51,072 nt of DNA, taken from Frankia canadensis. Lineage in GTDB: Bacteria > Actinomycetota > Actinomycetes > Frankiales > Frankiaceae. Where the stretch lies: the NCBI RefSeq assembly GCF_900197875.1, contig NZ_FZMO01000179.1, positions 1-51,072 on the forward strand, read 5' to 3'. Position numbers and translations under genes: made by a program. Positions within the stretch are counted from its first letter, which is position 1, and each line of letters opens with the position of its first letter. Under the pieces are notes generated by a model. That model worked only from the letters and a program-made list of their open reading frames with translations. It searched no databases and had not been told where the DNA came from. Positions 32,204-41,518 of the stretch are shown piece after piece.

Positions 32204-33274
32204 ATGACGTCCCCGCTCGCCGGCCTTGTCGCGGAGCACGCCGAGATCGAGGGGCAGCTCGCCGACCCGGCGGTGCACAACGATCCGGCCCGGGCCCGCA
32301 CCCTCAGCCGCCGCTACGCGCAGCTCGCCCCGGTCGTCGACCTGGCCCACGAGCTCGACCGCGTGGCCGGCGACCTCGACGCCGCCCGCGAGCTCGCGGC
32401 GCAGGACGCGTCGTTCCGCGACGAGGCCGCGGAGCTCGACGCCGAGCTCGCCCGCCTCAACGACCGGGTGCGCGCCTATCTCGTCCCGGTCGACCCGGAC
32501 GACGCCCGCGACGCGATCCTCGAGGTCAAGGCCGGCGCGGGCGGCGAGGAGTCGGCCCTGTTCGCCGGCGACCTGCTGCGGATGTACCTGCGCTACGCGG
32601 AGCGGCGCGGCTGGAAGACCGAGATCCTCGACGCGAACCCGTCCGACCTGGGCGGATACCGCGATGTCAGCGTGGCGGTGAAGTCGCGCGGTGCCGCGTC
32701 CGGCGACGGCGTCTACGGCCGGCTGCGCTTCGAGGGCGGTGTGCACCGGGTCCAGCGGGTGCCGGTCACCGAGTCGGCCGGGCGCATCCACACCTCGGCC
32801 GCCGGCGTGCTGGTGCTGCCCGAGGCCGAGGACGTCGACGTCGAGATCGACCCGAACGACCTGCGCGTCGACGTGTTCCGCTCGTCGGGCCCGGGCGGGC
32901 AGAGCGTCAACACCACCGACTCCGCCGTGCGCATCACGCACCTGCCGACCGGCGTCGTCGTGTCCTGCCAGAACGAGAAGAGCCAGCTGCAGAACAAGGA
33001 GTCGGCGCTGCGGATCCTGCGGGCCCGGCTGCTCAGCGCCGCGCGGGAGCGGGCCGAGTCCGAGGCGTCGCAGGCCAGGGCCAGCCAGGTGCGCACAGTC
33101 GACCGCTCCGAGCGCGTCCGCACCTACAACTTCGCCGAGAACCGGATCGCCGACCACCGGGTCGGCTACAAGGCGCACAACCTCGACCAGGTCCTCGACG
33201 GCGAGCTCGACGAGGTCCTCGACGCCCTCGCCGCCGCCGACCTGGAAGCCCGCCTCAACGACCAGTCCTCGTGA
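32204..33274 (+). CDS. prfA: Peptide chain release factor 1
   Basis: The protein has 356 residues and releases peptides at UAA and UAG. The catalytic loop is [20 protein letters not shown] with GGQ. A PxT-type codon-recognition segment lies upstream ([20 protein letters not shown]). [19 protein letters not shown] is the RF1 signature. AGAGGAACC precedes the ATG. The stop overlaps a GTG (GTGA), which is the natural start of prmC, the enzyme that methylates the GGQ glutamine. Confidence 0.96.
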   Translation: MTSPLAGLVAEHAEIEGQLADPAVHNDPARARTLSRRYAQLAPVVDLAHELDRVAGDLDAARELAAQDASFRDEAAELDAELARLNDRVRAYLVPVDPDDARDAILEVKAGAGGEESALFAGDLLRMYLRYAERRGWKTEILDANPSDLGGYRDVSVAVKSRGAASGDGVYGRLRFEGGVHRVQRVPVTESAGRIHTSAAGVLVLPEAEDVDVEIDPNDLRVDVFRSSGPGGQSVNTTDSAVRITHLPTGVVVSCQNEKSQLQNKESALRILRARLLSAARERAESEASQARASQVRTVDRSERVRTYNFAENRIADHRVGYKAHNLDQVLDGELDEVLDALAAADLEARLNDQSS

Positions 33275-33433
33275 CCGGACCCGCGAGCGCGAACCCGGCG
33301 CGCCCCGCGGCCGCCGGGGCGGGGCCTGGCGGCCGCGGCTGGTTCGGGGACCATCCCGACGGGCCCAGGCCCAGGCCCATCTGGCCTGTCCGGGCTGCTG
33401 GCCGACGCGACGCGCCGGCTGGAGGCCGCCGGC

Positions 33434-34393
33434 GTGGCGAGCCCGCGGGCGGATGCCGAGCAGCTCGCCGCGTTCGTCCTGGGGGTCGGGCGGGCCCGGC
33501 TGCTTCTCGTCGACGCGATGCCCGCGCCCGCCGCGGAGCGCTTCGCCGCCCTGGTGCGCCGCCGGGCGGCCCGCGAGCCGCTGCAGCACCTCACCGGCGT
33601 CGTCGGTTTCCGCTACCTGGATCTGGCGGTCGGCCCCGGCGTGTTCGTACCCCGGCCCGAGACGGAGTCGGTCGTCGGCTGGGCCATCGACGCCCTGCGC
33701 CGGGCGCCGGCCGGGCCCGGCGGCCGCGCCGCGGCCCGCGCCGACGGCCCGACCTGTGTCGATCTGTGCTCCGGCTCCGGGGCGATCGCGCTGGCGCTGG
33801 CGACCGAGGTGCCCGGCGCCCGAGTACACGCCGTCGAGGTCGACCCGGCGGCGCTGCGCTGGCTGCGCCGCAACGTGGCGGCGACCCTCGACGGGCCGCC
33901 CGTCGGGAGCGCTCTCGGGCGGCACGGCGGGAGTGCGGCAGGGCCGCCCGGCGGGAGCGCCGGCGAGGCGTGTGCCGGGTATGCCGGGGGATCCGTCGAG
34001 GTGCACGAGGCGGATGTGACCGGGCAGCCGCCGCCGTCGCTGGCCCGACTCGCCGGGGTGGTCGACCTGGTGGTCAGCAACCCGCCGTATCTTCCGGATG
34101 CGGACCGAAACGCGGTGGAGCCCGAGGTCGGCGAGCACGATCCCGCCCGGGCGCTGTGGGGCGGTGCGGACGGCCTCGACGTCGTGCGGGCCGTCGTCGC
34201 CCTCGCCGCACGGCTGCTGCGGCCCGGTGGCCTGCTCGTCGTCGAGCATGCGGACGGGCACGGCGGCACCGCGCCGGCGCTGCTGCGCGCCGACGGACGA
34301 TGGGTGGACGTGGCCGACCACACCGACCTGGCCGGCCGGGACCGTTTCGTCACCGGCCGGCTGGCCGGGCCGCTCGACAGGAAGGACGGGTGA
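33434..34393 (+). CDS. prmC: Release-factor glutamine N5-methyltransferase, apparent 5' frameshift
   Basis: The open frame of 319 residues methylates the Gln of GGQ in release factors. It shows FVPRPETESVVGWA, the SAM site VDLCSGSGAIALALATE, and the catalytic VVSNPPYLPDA. The frame's first allowed start is the GTG at 33434, but homology-like sequence (SGLSGLLADATRRLEAAG) continues upstream in the same frame with no start codon. The natural start GTG 33271, overlapping the prfA stop, is in another frame. The two frames would join near 33375-33385, in a run of CCCAGG repeats. A poorly conserved Gly/Ala insert (GSALGRHGGSAAGPPGGSAG) lies after the SAM domain's helix. Confidence 0.85.
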   Translation: MASPRADAEQLAAFVLGVGRARLLLVDAMPAPAAERFAALVRRRAAREPLQHLTGVVGFRYLDLAVGPGVFVPRPETESVVGWAIDALRRAPAGPGGRAAARADGPTCVDLCSGSGAIALALATEVPGARVHAVEVDPAALRWLRRNVAATLDGPPVGSALGRHGGSAAGPPGGSAGEACAGYAGGSVEVHEADVTGQPPPSLARLAGVVDLVVSNPPYLPDADRNAVEPEVGEHDPARALWGGADGLDVVRAVVALAARLLRPGGLLVVEHADGHGGTAPALLRADGRWVDVADHTDLAGRDRFVTGRLAGPLDRKDG

Positions 34394-35043
34394 TGCTCCG
34401 ATTCGACTGCGTCGACGAGGCCGAGCGGGCCGCCGGGCTGGACGCGGCGGCCGCCGCGGTCAGCCGCGGCGGCCTGGTCGTGCTGCCCACCGACACCGTC
34501 TACGGCCTCGGCGCCGACGCCTTCGGCCGGGAGGCGGTGTCCTCGCTGCTGGCCGCCAAGGGCCGGGGCCGCTCCATGCCGGTGCCGGTGCTGATCGGCT
34601 CCTGGCGCACCCTCGAGGGCCTCATCGAACGGACGACCCCCCAGGTCCGTGACCTGATCCAGGCGTTCTGGCCAGGTGGGCTGACCCTGGTGGTCCGGCA
34701 CGTCCCGTCGCTGCGCTGGGATCTGGGTGAGGGCCGGGGCACGGTCGCCGTGCGGATGCCGCTGCACCCGGTGGCGATCGAGCTGCTCGGGCGCACCGGG
34801 CCGATGGCCGTGTCCAGCGCGAACATCAGCGGCCAGCCGCCGGCGACCACGGCCGACGAGGCGATCGCCCAGCTCGGCGGCGCGGCCGAGGTCTACCTCG
34901 ACGGCGGGGCCTGCGCCGACGCGGTGCCCTCGACCATCGTCGACTGCACCGGTGACGTCCCCGTCGTGGTCCGCGCGGGCGCCGTCGGCCTGGAGGCGCT
35001 GCGCGAGGTCCTCCCGCTCGTCCAGGAGCCAGCCGGCCGTTAG
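34393..35043 (+). CDS. tsaC: L-threonylcarbamoyladenylate synthase (Sua5/YrdC family)
   Basis: The protein has 216 residues and makes threonylcarbamoyl-AMP from threonine, bicarbonate and ATP for the t6A37 modification of ANN-decoding tRNAs. Signatures are VVLPTDTVYGLGADAFG, LLAAKGRGRSMPVPVLI, FWPGGLTLVVRH, VAVRMPLHPVAIELL, and SSANISGQPPATTADEA. PSTIVDCTGDVPVVVRAGAV closes the fold. There is no C-terminal Sua5 extension. The ATG overlaps the prmC stop (TGATG). The prfA-prmC-tsaC order is typical of bacteria. Confidence 0.93.
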   Translation: MLRFDCVDEAERAAGLDAAAAAVSRGGLVVLPTDTVYGLGADAFGREAVSSLLAAKGRGRSMPVPVLIGSWRTLEGLIERTTPQVRDLIQAFWPGGLTLVVRHVPSLRWDLGEGRGTVAVRMPLHPVAIELLGRTGPMAVSSANISGQPPATTADEAIAQLGGAAEVYLDGGACADAVPSTIVDCTGDVPVVVRAGAVGLEALREVLPLVQEPAGR

Positions 35044-35740
35044 GCCGCGTCTCGAGTCGAGAGCTTCTTGTCGCCGTCGCCGCCTCTGTCGCGGCAGTTT
35101 GTGGCAGCGTTCTGTCACCTTCACCGCGGCCGCGCCAAAAACAAGTGGACAAACCGGACGCGACGCCATGGGTTTCTGGCACAGTGCCGCCTTCGCTCGC
35201 GGACTCTTCCCCTCTATGGGAAGTCGACCCCGTCCTCGGCGTTCTGGTCGGTACCCACCCCAGCGACGATCATGGGTTCGGGGCGTCGGGTCGCGGTGGG
35301 TGAGGCCGCGGGCCGTTGGACGCCGGGCGGAGAGGCCACCTGTGTCCCCATGAGAGTGCGGCGTCCGATTTGTCGCACCGGAAGGGGCTGGAAGGCTCGT
35401 GTCCCCTGCACGACGAGGAAACCTGCGTAACCCTCCGCGGCAACGGGGGCTGTCGCTAGCCGACCCGCGGCGGCGGCTCGCGCGCGGTCGCCGCCATGAG
35501 GACGGAAGCCGTCGGTCGGGCCGGGACGCGCGGGAGGAACCGTCCGTGTGCCGACGGCAGGGTTCCGCGCCCGATTCGTCCCGTCCGGAGGTGCGCAGAG
35601 TATTTTTCCCCTGCACCACTTCCAACGAGAGATCACGCTTCGAGGTAGGAGCGGACGCCCGGGGTCGAGTGGAGTGGCGGCGAGCGGGAGAGGAGCATTG
35701 GTCCGGATCGGGTGGCACGAGCGCAGGAGGTACCAACGCC
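35044..35740 (+). other. Long unexplained glyA leader region
   Basis: About 700 bases separate tsaC from glyA. The frame upstream of the glyA ATG is open but Arg-rich and without domain signal, so I do not extend glyA. A short palindrome TCTCGAGTCGAGA lies at 35050-35062. A 26-codon frame lies at 35350-35430, and several GC-rich dyads follow, such as GACGG-AAG-CCGTC near 35503. I compared it by eye with THF, ZTP, glycine, SAM and cobalamin riboswitch cores and could not match any. Confidence 0.4.
35350..35430 (+). CDS. Possible 26-residue Arg/Cys-rich leader peptide upstream of glyA
   Basis: ATG to TAA encodes [10 protein letters not shown]... followed by [10 protein letters not shown] and TTRKPA. 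The product is very basic with two Cys. No strong ribosome binding site precedes it. Short actinobacterial leader peptides starting MRxR and containing Cys occur before sulfur and one-carbon genes, so an attenuation role is conceivable, but this is speculative. Confidence 0.25.
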   Translation: MRVRRPICRTGRGWKARVPCTTRKPA

Positions 35741-36997
35741 ATGAGCACCCCGTTCTGGGGCCCCGACTTCGACGAGCTGGCCGACACCGACCCGGAGATC
35801 GCCGGCGTGGTGCTCGACGAGCTCGCCCGGCTGCGGGGCGGTCTGCAGCTCATCGCGAGCGAGAACCTCACCTCGCCCGCGGTGCTCGCCGCACTCGGCT
35901 CCACACTGTCGAACAAGTACGCCGAGGGCTATCCCGGCCGGCGGTACTACGGCGGCTGCCAGGTGGTGGACCGGGCCGAGGAGCTCGGCATCGCCCGGGC
36001 GAAGGAGCTGTTCGGCGCCGAGCACGCGAACCTGCAGCCGCACTCCGGCGCGTCGGCGAACTTCGCCGTCTACGCCGCGCTGCTGACGCCGGGTGACACC
36101 GTCCTCGCGATGTCGCTGCCGCACGGCGGCCACCTCACCCACGGCAGCAGGGTGAGCTTCTCCGGGAAGTGGTTCAACGTCGTCGCCTACGGCGTGCGCG
36201 AGGACACCGAGCTCATCGACTATGACCAGGTCCGCGAGCTGGCCCGCCAGCACCGGCCCAAGATGATCATCTGTGGGGCGACGGCCTACCCGCGGCTGAT
36301 CGACTTCGCCGCCTTCCGGTCGATCGCCGACGAGGTCGGCTCCTGGCTGGTGGTGGACGCCGCGCACTTCATCGGCCTGGTCGCCGGCGGGGCGATCCCG
36401 AGCCCGGTGCCCTACGCCGACGTCGTCAGCTTCACCACCCACAAGGTCCTGCGCGGTCCGCGCGGCGGGATGATCCTGTGCCGCGAGGAGCTGGCCGCCC
36501 GCATCGACAAGGCGGTGTTCCCGTTCAGCCAGGGCGGCCCGCTCATGCACGCGGTGGCGGCGAAGGCCGTCGCGCTGCGCGAAGCCGCCACCCCGGCCTA
36601 CGCCCGGTACGCTCGGCAGGTAGTCGCCAACGCGCAGGTGCTGGCCGAGGGGCTCGCCGCCGAGGGCATCCGCCCGGTCGGCGGTGGCACCGACACCCAC
36701 CTCGCCCTGCTCGACCTGCGCGAGCTCGGCGTGAGCGGGCGGGACGCGGAGGCCCGCTGCGACGCGGCCGGCATCACCCTGAACAAGAACGCGATCCCCT
36801 TCGACCCGCAGCCCCCCGCGATCTCCTCCGGGATCCGGGTCGGCACCCCGGCCGTGACCACCCAGGGCATGGGCGAGGGCGAGATGAAGGAGATCGCCAC
36901 CCTGATCGGCCGGGCGGTGCGTGATCCCGCCGCCGGGCCGGAGATCGCCACGGCGGTCTCGTCGCTCGTCGCCCGGCACCCCGCCTACCCCCGGTAG
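35741..36997 (+). CDS. glyA: Serine hydroxymethyltransferase
   Basis: The protein has 418 residues. With PLP and tetrahydrofolate it interconverts serine and glycine and supplies 5,10-methylene-THF. It contains [71 protein letters not shown] and the PLP-lysine motif [15 protein letters not shown] (Lys near 233). The usual family consensus at the second last motif is VDMAHIAGLVA, so [10 protein letters not shown] is a small deviation. ATG 35741 follows GCAGGAGG by ten bases. From memory, glyA is not at this position in the M. tuberculosis rho-atp block. Confidence 0.94.
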   Translation: MSTPFWGPDFDELADTDPEIAGVVLDELARLRGGLQLIASENLTSPAVLAALGSTLSNKYAEGYPGRRYYGGCQVVDRAEELGIARAKELFGAEHANLQPHSGASANFAVYAALLTPGDTVLAMSLPHGGHLTHGSRVSFSGKWFNVVAYGVREDTELIDYDQVRELARQHRPKMIICGATAYPRLIDFAAFRSIADEVGSWLVVDAAHFIGLVAGGAIPSPVPYADVVSFTTHKVLRGPRGGMILCREELAARIDKAVFPFSQGGPLMHAVAAKAVALREAATPAYARYARQVVANAQVLAEGLAAEGIRPVGGGTDTHLALLDLRELGVSGRDAEARCDAAGITLNKNAIPFDPQPPAISSGIRVGTPAVTTQGMGEGEMKEIATLIGRAVRDPAAGPEIATAVSSLVARHPAYPR

Positions 36998-37053
36998 GCA
37001 TCCGCCCACGGCCGGCGGGACCGCCAGGTCCCGCGGGCCTCGGCGGCGTCGGC

Positions 37054-37121
37054 GGTCCCTGTACGTCCTCGGTCCCTGTACGTCCTCGGTCCCAGCACAT
37101 CCTCGGTCCCAGCACATCCTC
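37054..37121 (+). repeat. Four 17-bp tandem units upstream of the wecA-like gene
   Basis: Units 1 and 2 are GGTCCCTGTACGTCCTC. Units 3 and 4 are GGTCCCAGCACATCCTC. They are contiguous at 37054, 37071, 37088 and 37105. The array fills the middle of the 148-bp glyA-wecA gap and ends just ahead of the GGGAGA ribosome binding site. The pairwise pattern suggests unit duplication in two steps. Confidence 0.9.
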
Positions 37122-37145
37122 CTCGGCGGTGGGAGATAACGGACG

Positions 37146-38252
37146 GTGCGCGAGTACCTGCTCGTCTTCGTGGTCTCGGCGGCGGTGACGTTCCTCGCGA
37201 CGCCGCTGGCACGAACGTTCGCGCTGCGCATCGGCGCGGTCGCGGGCGTGCGCGCCCGGGACGTGCACGCCACCCCGACCCCACGGCTCGGGGGCCTGGC
37301 GATGCTCGCCGGCCTCTACGCGGGGCTCGAGGTGGCGGACCGGCTGCCGTTCCTGTCGGTCGTCTCCCAGGACTGGTCGGAGACCCGGGCGGTGCTCATC
37401 GCCGGCACGCTGATCTGCCTGCTCGGTATCGCCGACGACCGGTGGGAGCTGGACTCGCTGACGAAGCTCGCCGGCCAGTTCACCGCTTCCGGGATCATGG
37501 TGTTGCTCGGCGTCCAGTGGTCGTTCGCCATCAACCGGGACAGCGAGACCACGCTGAGCCTCGGGCCGGAGACAGCCGTCCCGCTGTCGATTCTCGCCAC
37601 GGTCGTGATGATCAACGCGATGAACTTCATCGACGGCCTGGACGGGCTCGCGGCCGGGGTCGCGGCGATCGCGTCGCTCGCGACGTTCTACTTCGCCTAT
37701 GAGATCGCGGTGATCGACGGGTTCTACCGGGCGTCGCCGGCGGCGCTGCTCGCCGCGGTCACCGCGGGGGTGTGCATCGGCTTCCTGCCGCACAACTTCA
37801 ATCCGGCGCGCCTGTTCATGGGGGACTCGGGCTCGATGCTCATCGGGCTGCTGTCCGCCGCCTCGATGATCTCCGTCACCGGCCAGGTGGCCTACGGAGG
37901 TTACGCTGGACCCTCGCGGTCGTATCCGTCGCTGATCCCGCTGGCGATCCCGCTGGCCGTCCTCGCGGTTCCCTTCCTGGATCTCGGGCTCGCGGTCGTG
38001 CGGCGGACGCGGGCGGGACGGTCGCCGTTCGCGGCCGACAAGATGCATCTCCACCACCGCATGCTGGAGATCGGCAACTCGCACGTGAGGGCGGTTCTGT
38101 TCATGTACTTCTGGGCGGCTCTCGTCGGTTTCGGCGGGGTCGCGGCGTCATTCTCCGCGTCCCCGCTGCCGATTCTCGTCGCCACCGTCGGGGTGGGTCT
38201 CGCGGCCCTGCTGGCGCTGCTGGTCCGCACGCAGAAGTCGGTGCGGGCATGA
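37146..38252 (+). CDS. wecA: Undecaprenyl-phosphate GlcNAc-1-phosphate transferase (WecA/TagO-type)
   Basis: The protein has 368 residues and about eleven membrane helices. It transfers a sugar-1-phosphate from UDP-GlcNAc to a polyprenyl phosphate, starting cell-wall glycan (arabinogalactan-linker or teichoic-acid type) synthesis. Catalytic motifs are LGIADDRWELDSLTKLAGQ, INAMNFIDGLDGLAAGVAAI, FNPARLFMGDSGSMLIG, and the cytoplasmic loop DKMHLHHRMLEIG. GTG start with GGGAGA ten bases upstream. The stop overlaps the next gene (ATGA). In M. tuberculosis the corresponding gene (Rv1302) is also immediately upstream of the atp operon. Confidence 0.92.
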   Translation: MREYLLVFVVSAAVTFLATPLARTFALRIGAVAGVRARDVHATPTPRLGGLAMLAGLYAGLEVADRLPFLSVVSQDWSETRAVLIAGTLICLLGIADDRWELDSLTKLAGQFTASGIMVLLGVQWSFAINRDSETTLSLGPETAVPLSILATVVMINAMNFIDGLDGLAAGVAAIASLATFYFAYEIAVIDGFYRASPAALLAAVTAGVCIGFLPHNFNPARLFMGDSGSMLIGLLSAASMISVTGQVAYGGYAGPSRSYPSLIPLAIPLAVLAVPFLDLGLAVVRRTRAGRSPFAADKMHLHHRMLEIGNSHVRAVLFMYFWAALVGFGGVAASFSASPLPILVATVGVGLAALLALLVRTQKSVRA

Positions 38253-38686
38253 TCGTGCCCGCGGCCCGGGTGATCCGGCTCGGGCTGCTGCTCACCGTCG
38301 CGCTCGCGGTTCCCGCGCTGGCGGTCGCCGTCGGGCTGCGCGGCGGGAAGGGCGTGCTCAGCGCCGGGCTGGGGATCGTGATCGTGGTGGCGTTCTTCAC
38401 CATCAGCAAGCTGGCCGTCGGCGCGGTCGCCCGGCGGGCGCCGCACCACCTGCTGGCGGCGGCGCTCGGCACCTACGCGGTGAAGATCGTGCTGCTGGGC
38501 GCGCTGCTGGTGGCGATCCAGGACAGCTCGGCCCTCGACCTGCCGGCCTTCGCCTGGTCGATCTTCGGCGGCGTCTTCGTCTGGATGGGCGCGGAGCTGT
38601 GGGTCGCGACCCACACCAGGGTGCCGTTCTACGACCCCGAACGCCCAGGGGCGTGGGATCCGGCCCGCCGGCCCCCGGCCCGATGA
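38249..38686 (+). CDS. Small membrane protein upstream of the ATP synthase operon
   Basis: The protein has 145 residues and four predicted helices (VIRLGLLLTVALAVPALAVA, LSAGLGIVIVVAFFTISKLA, LAAALGTYAVKIVLLGALLV, FAWSIFGGVFVWMGAELWVA). A proline-rich tail follows. Position and hydropathy correspond to the conserved membrane protein found before atpB in actinobacteria (Rv1303-like) and distantly to AtpI. It overlaps both neighbours by four bases, which ties wecA to the atp-associated genes. Its exact role is unknown; AtpI-like proteins help assemble the c-ring. Confidence 0.75.
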   Translation: MIVPAARVIRLGLLLTVALAVPALAVAVGLRGGKGVLSAGLGIVIVVAFFTISKLAVGAVARRAPHHLLAAALGTYAVKIVLLGALLVAIQDSSALDLPAFAWSIFGGVFVWMGAELWVATHTRVPFYDPERPGAWDPARRPPAR

Positions 38687-38994
38687 GCCCCGGCGGCGAC
38701 CGGCCCCCGGCGAAGGACGACCGGCCCGCGCCGCGGCTGGCCAGGCGCAAAGGTGTCGGCCGGGAGGGCGGACGCCCGGCGGTGCGCCAGCCCGGTACCC
38801 GGCAGGGGGAGCAGCACCCGGGCGAGGCGTGGAACATCTTCGGAACCCTCATCGCCGGGATGGCGTTCTGGGGGTTGGTGGGTTTCGGCCTGGATCGGTT
38901 GTGCGGCTTTCGGGCGCTGTTCCTGCCCATTGGTCTGGGGCTCGGCATCGCCCTGTCGATGTATCTGGTGATCTACCGGCTGACCCGGCGATAG
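38683..38994 (+). CDS. AtpZ/AtpI-like two-helix membrane protein
   Basis: The protein has 103 residues. A basic, proline-rich cytoplasmic N-terminus of ~45 residues precedes two helices: WNIFGTLIAGMAFWGLVGFG and LFLPIGLGLGIALSMYLVIY. The pattern matches the small F0F1-associated AtpZ (ATP synthase protein I-like) family, implicated in c-ring assembly or Mg2+ supply. Its ATG overlaps the preceding stop. A 750-bp gap then separates it from atpB, so it is probably not co-transcribed tightly with the structural subunits. Confidence 0.75.
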   Translation: MSPGGDRPPAKDDRPAPRLARRKGVGREGGRPAVRQPGTRQGEQHPGEAWNIFGTLIAGMAFWGLVGFGLDRLCGFRALFLPIGLGLGIALSMYLVIYRLTRR

Positions 38995-39743
38995 CCCGGT
39001 CGATTCAGGGTCGTTCGTCCCGCCCGTCGGCGCGGGCGGTTGTGTTCGCCGCGGTCGTTCCCGGCGGGTTGCGCCGATGGTCCCGGCGGAGATGTTCCGA
39101 ATGGACTGGGTTGTTCCCACCCGCTGGACCTGGCTCGCGCGCCCTTCCGGCTGTTCGATGGGTTGCGGCCGGTCCGATTCATCCCGATTGTCCCGGTCAC
39201 CGGGGCAATCGCGATGACGCCCGCCTCGCCCTGTCGTTCGGATTCGTCATGACCTCCCAGGTCATCGACGGCGCGGACGGCATCGGCGAGAGTGGGCACA
39301 GGCAACAGCGGCGGCGGCGGGCGGGGAGCGGCGCGACGGCCGCACCCCGTGCGCATCCGGGCACCGGGTCGACCGGGGTCGGGAAGGCAGCCGCCGACCT
39401 GAACTTGACGTCATAAGGTGGTCACGCAGTGTGGAAACACCATCAACGGAGCGAAACCCGCGGACAACGCGCGCATGAACCACGATGAACCTCGAAGCGA
39501 GTTGGTGCCTGTGGCGCGCCGGTGTGGATAGTATCGCGGGCAACAGGACGTCGGCCTGCCGACACCCATCAGGGGTTGGGCTTGTCGGGCCGTCCTTCGT
39601 AGCGCTGCCACCGGTTGGCGACAGGTCGTTCTTCGGTGTGGGCGTGTCGTGCGAACCCGGTAGGGTGGGGGCAATCTGCCGCCAGCACGGCAAGCTCGCT
39701 CAGCCGTGGGTGCCTAACCTATGTGATCATGGAGGTGTTGGTC
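38995..39743 (+). other. Long intergenic region upstream of the atp operon
   Basis: No frame here has a domain or a good ribosome binding site. The region should carry the main atp promoter. A -10-like TAGTAT is at 39529-39534 but its best -35 candidate (TTGGTG, 39502) is 21 bases away, which is too far, so I do not call a promoter. I see no riboswitch or repeat. Confidence 0.4.
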
Positions 39744-40601
39744 GTGCCAGTCCTCGCTGATGAGGGCTTCCAGGGCCCCACGAAGGAGGTCTTCCAGACC
39801 CCGCACTGGTTTGACGTCGAGGTCGGCTCGGCCCACTTCTACCTCAACAAGGCCACTGGTCTCACGCTCTTCGCCGCCCTGTTCGTCGGTGTGATCTTCT
39901 GGCTGGGCTTCCGTCAAGCTAGAATCATACCCCGCGGTCTCCAGAACCTGTGCGAGTCGGTGTACGACTTCGTGGATCTGCAGATCGCCCGCGGCGTCAT
40001 CGGGGAGAAGGGCGCGCGGTACACGCCGTACCTGCTGATCCTTTTCAGCTTCGTGCTGGTCTGCAACGTCCTCGCGGTGATCCCGGCGGCCCAGTTCCCG
40101 GCGACCTCGCGCATCGCGGTGCCGATGGTCCTCGCGGTGATCACCTGGGTGATGTTCAACTACGCCGGCATCAGGGCCAACGGCGCCGGCGCGTACTTCA
40201 AGGAGCTGATCGACCCGGCACCGACGGCGCCGTTCGCCATCCGGCTGCTGCTGGCCCCGATCGAGATCCTGTCGACGCTGATCGTGCGGCCCTTCACGCT
40301 GGCGATCCGGTTGTTCGCGAACATGTTCGCCGGTCACCTCCTGCTGCTGGTCTTCTCGCTGGGCGCGGACTACCTGCTGCCCAAGCCGCCGTTTGTCTTC
40401 GGTGTCGCGTCGCTGCTCGTGGCGATCATCCTCACGGCGTTCGAGCTCGTCATCGATGTTCTCCAGGCGTACATCATCACCATCCTGACCGCCGCCTACA
40501 TCGGCGGAGCGATGGCGCACGGAGGAGAGCACGAGGTAGCTCCGTCCGAGGATCTCGCCGAGCACGCCCCGACAGGCGTGCCGGTCGCGGCCCACGCCTA
40601 G
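39744..40601 (+). CDS. atpB: ATP synthase F0 subunit a
   Basis: The protein has 285 residues and forms the proton half-channels next to the c-ring. Helix 5/6 motifs are [20 protein letters not shown] with the essential Arg (RPFTLAIRL), then [15 protein letters not shown], and the C-terminal [15 protein letters not shown] chose GTG 39744 because GGAGG lies eight bases upstream. The in-frame ATG at 39729 overlaps that same GGAGG site and has no site of its own. The C-terminal tail ([20 protein letters not shown]) is acidic. It is the first gene of atpBEFHAGDC. Confidence 0.93.
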   Translation: MPVLADEGFQGPTKEVFQTPHWFDVEVGSAHFYLNKATGLTLFAALFVGVIFWLGFRQARIIPRGLQNLCESVYDFVDLQIARGVIGEKGARYTPYLLILFSFVLVCNVLAVIPAAQFPATSRIAVPMVLAVITWVMFNYAGIRANGAGAYFKELIDPAPTAPFAIRLLLAPIEILSTLIVRPFTLAIRLFANMFAGHLLLLVFSLGADYLLPKPPFVFGVASLLVAIILTAFELVIDVLQAYIITILTAAYIGGAMAHGGEHEVAPSEDLAEHAPTGVPVAAHA

Positions 40602-40907
<306 letters not shown>

Positions 40908-40922
40908 ACCGCGGAGGGGACC

Positions 40923-41516
40923 ATGAGCGCGACAGCCAGCATTCTTCTCGCCGCGAGCGAGAGCGGCGGACACGACGAGAACGTCCTGATCCCGCCGCTG
41001 AGCGAACTGATCATTGGCACCGTGGCGTTCGGTCTGCTCGTGGCCTTCTTCTTCTGGAAGGTCCGGCCGCAGATCAGCCGGGTCTACGCCGAGCGCACCG
41101 ACCGCATCGAGGGCGGGCTCGCCCGCGCCGAGGCGGCACAGAACGAGGCCCAGGCCCTGCTCGAGCAGTACCGCGCGCAGCTGGCCGACGCCCGGGCCGA
41201 GGCGGGGCGCATCCGCGAGGAGGCGCACTCCGAGGGCCGGCAGATCGTCGAGGAGCTGCGGGCGACCGCGGCCCGCGAGGTCGCCGAGCTGAAGGACCGC
41301 GCCGACGCGCAGCTCGCGGCCGACCGCGCCCAGATCGTGGCGCAGATCCGCCGTGAGGTCGGCGATCTCGCGATCGACCTGGCCTCGAAGATCGTCGGAT
41401 ACCAGGTGGAGAGCAGCGCCACCCAGTCCAGGCTCGTCGAGGACTTCATCGCCGCGCTGGACAACTCGGCCGAGGGCGCGGGCAGCGCTCCCGCGCCGGT
41501 GGGTCCGGGAGGCTGA
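40923..41516 (+). CDS. atpF: ATP synthase F0 subunit b
   Basis: The protein has 197 residues. One membrane helix (LIIGTVAFGLLVAFFFWKVR) is followed by a long charged coiled coil (RIEGGLARAEAAQNEAQALL through RAEAGRIREEAHSEGRQIVE) and a C-terminal delta-contact region (LAIDLASKIVGYQVES). It is the peripheral stalk. It is separate from atpH here, unlike the fused b-delta protein of mycobacteria. The ATG is 15 bp after the atpE stop with GGAGGGG upstream. Confidence 0.95.
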   Translation: MSATASILLAASESGGHDENVLIPPLSELIIGTVAFGLLVAFFFWKVRPQISRVYAERTDRIEGGLARAEAAQNEAQALLEQYRAQLADARAEAGRIREEAHSEGRQIVEELRATAAREVAELKDRADAQLAADRAQIVAQIRREVGDLAIDLASKIVGYQVESSATQSRLVEDFIAALDNSAEGAGSAPAPVGPGG

Positions 41517-41518
41517 CG

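Noticed and set aside
35399-35740. 114-residue N-terminal extension of glyA
   Set aside because: It is Arg-rich with no domain; family length and the GCAGGAGG site place the start at 35741.
35380-35740. ZTP, THF, SAM, glycine or cobalamin riboswitch before glyA
   Set aside because: I searched by eye for the conserved cores and none was convincing; only an unassigned structured leader can be claimed.
37054-37121. Possible CRISPR array
   Set aside because: Units are 17 bp with no spacers between them, and no cas genes are in the window; it is a plain tandem repeat.
39249-39416. 55-residue frame beginning MTSQVIDGADGIGESG
   Set aside because: No ribosome binding site and a low-complexity Arg/Ala tail; not supported as a gene.
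39729-39743. ATG 39729 as the atpB start
   Set aside because: The ATG forms part of the GGAGG ribosome binding site that serves GTG 39744 and has none of its own.
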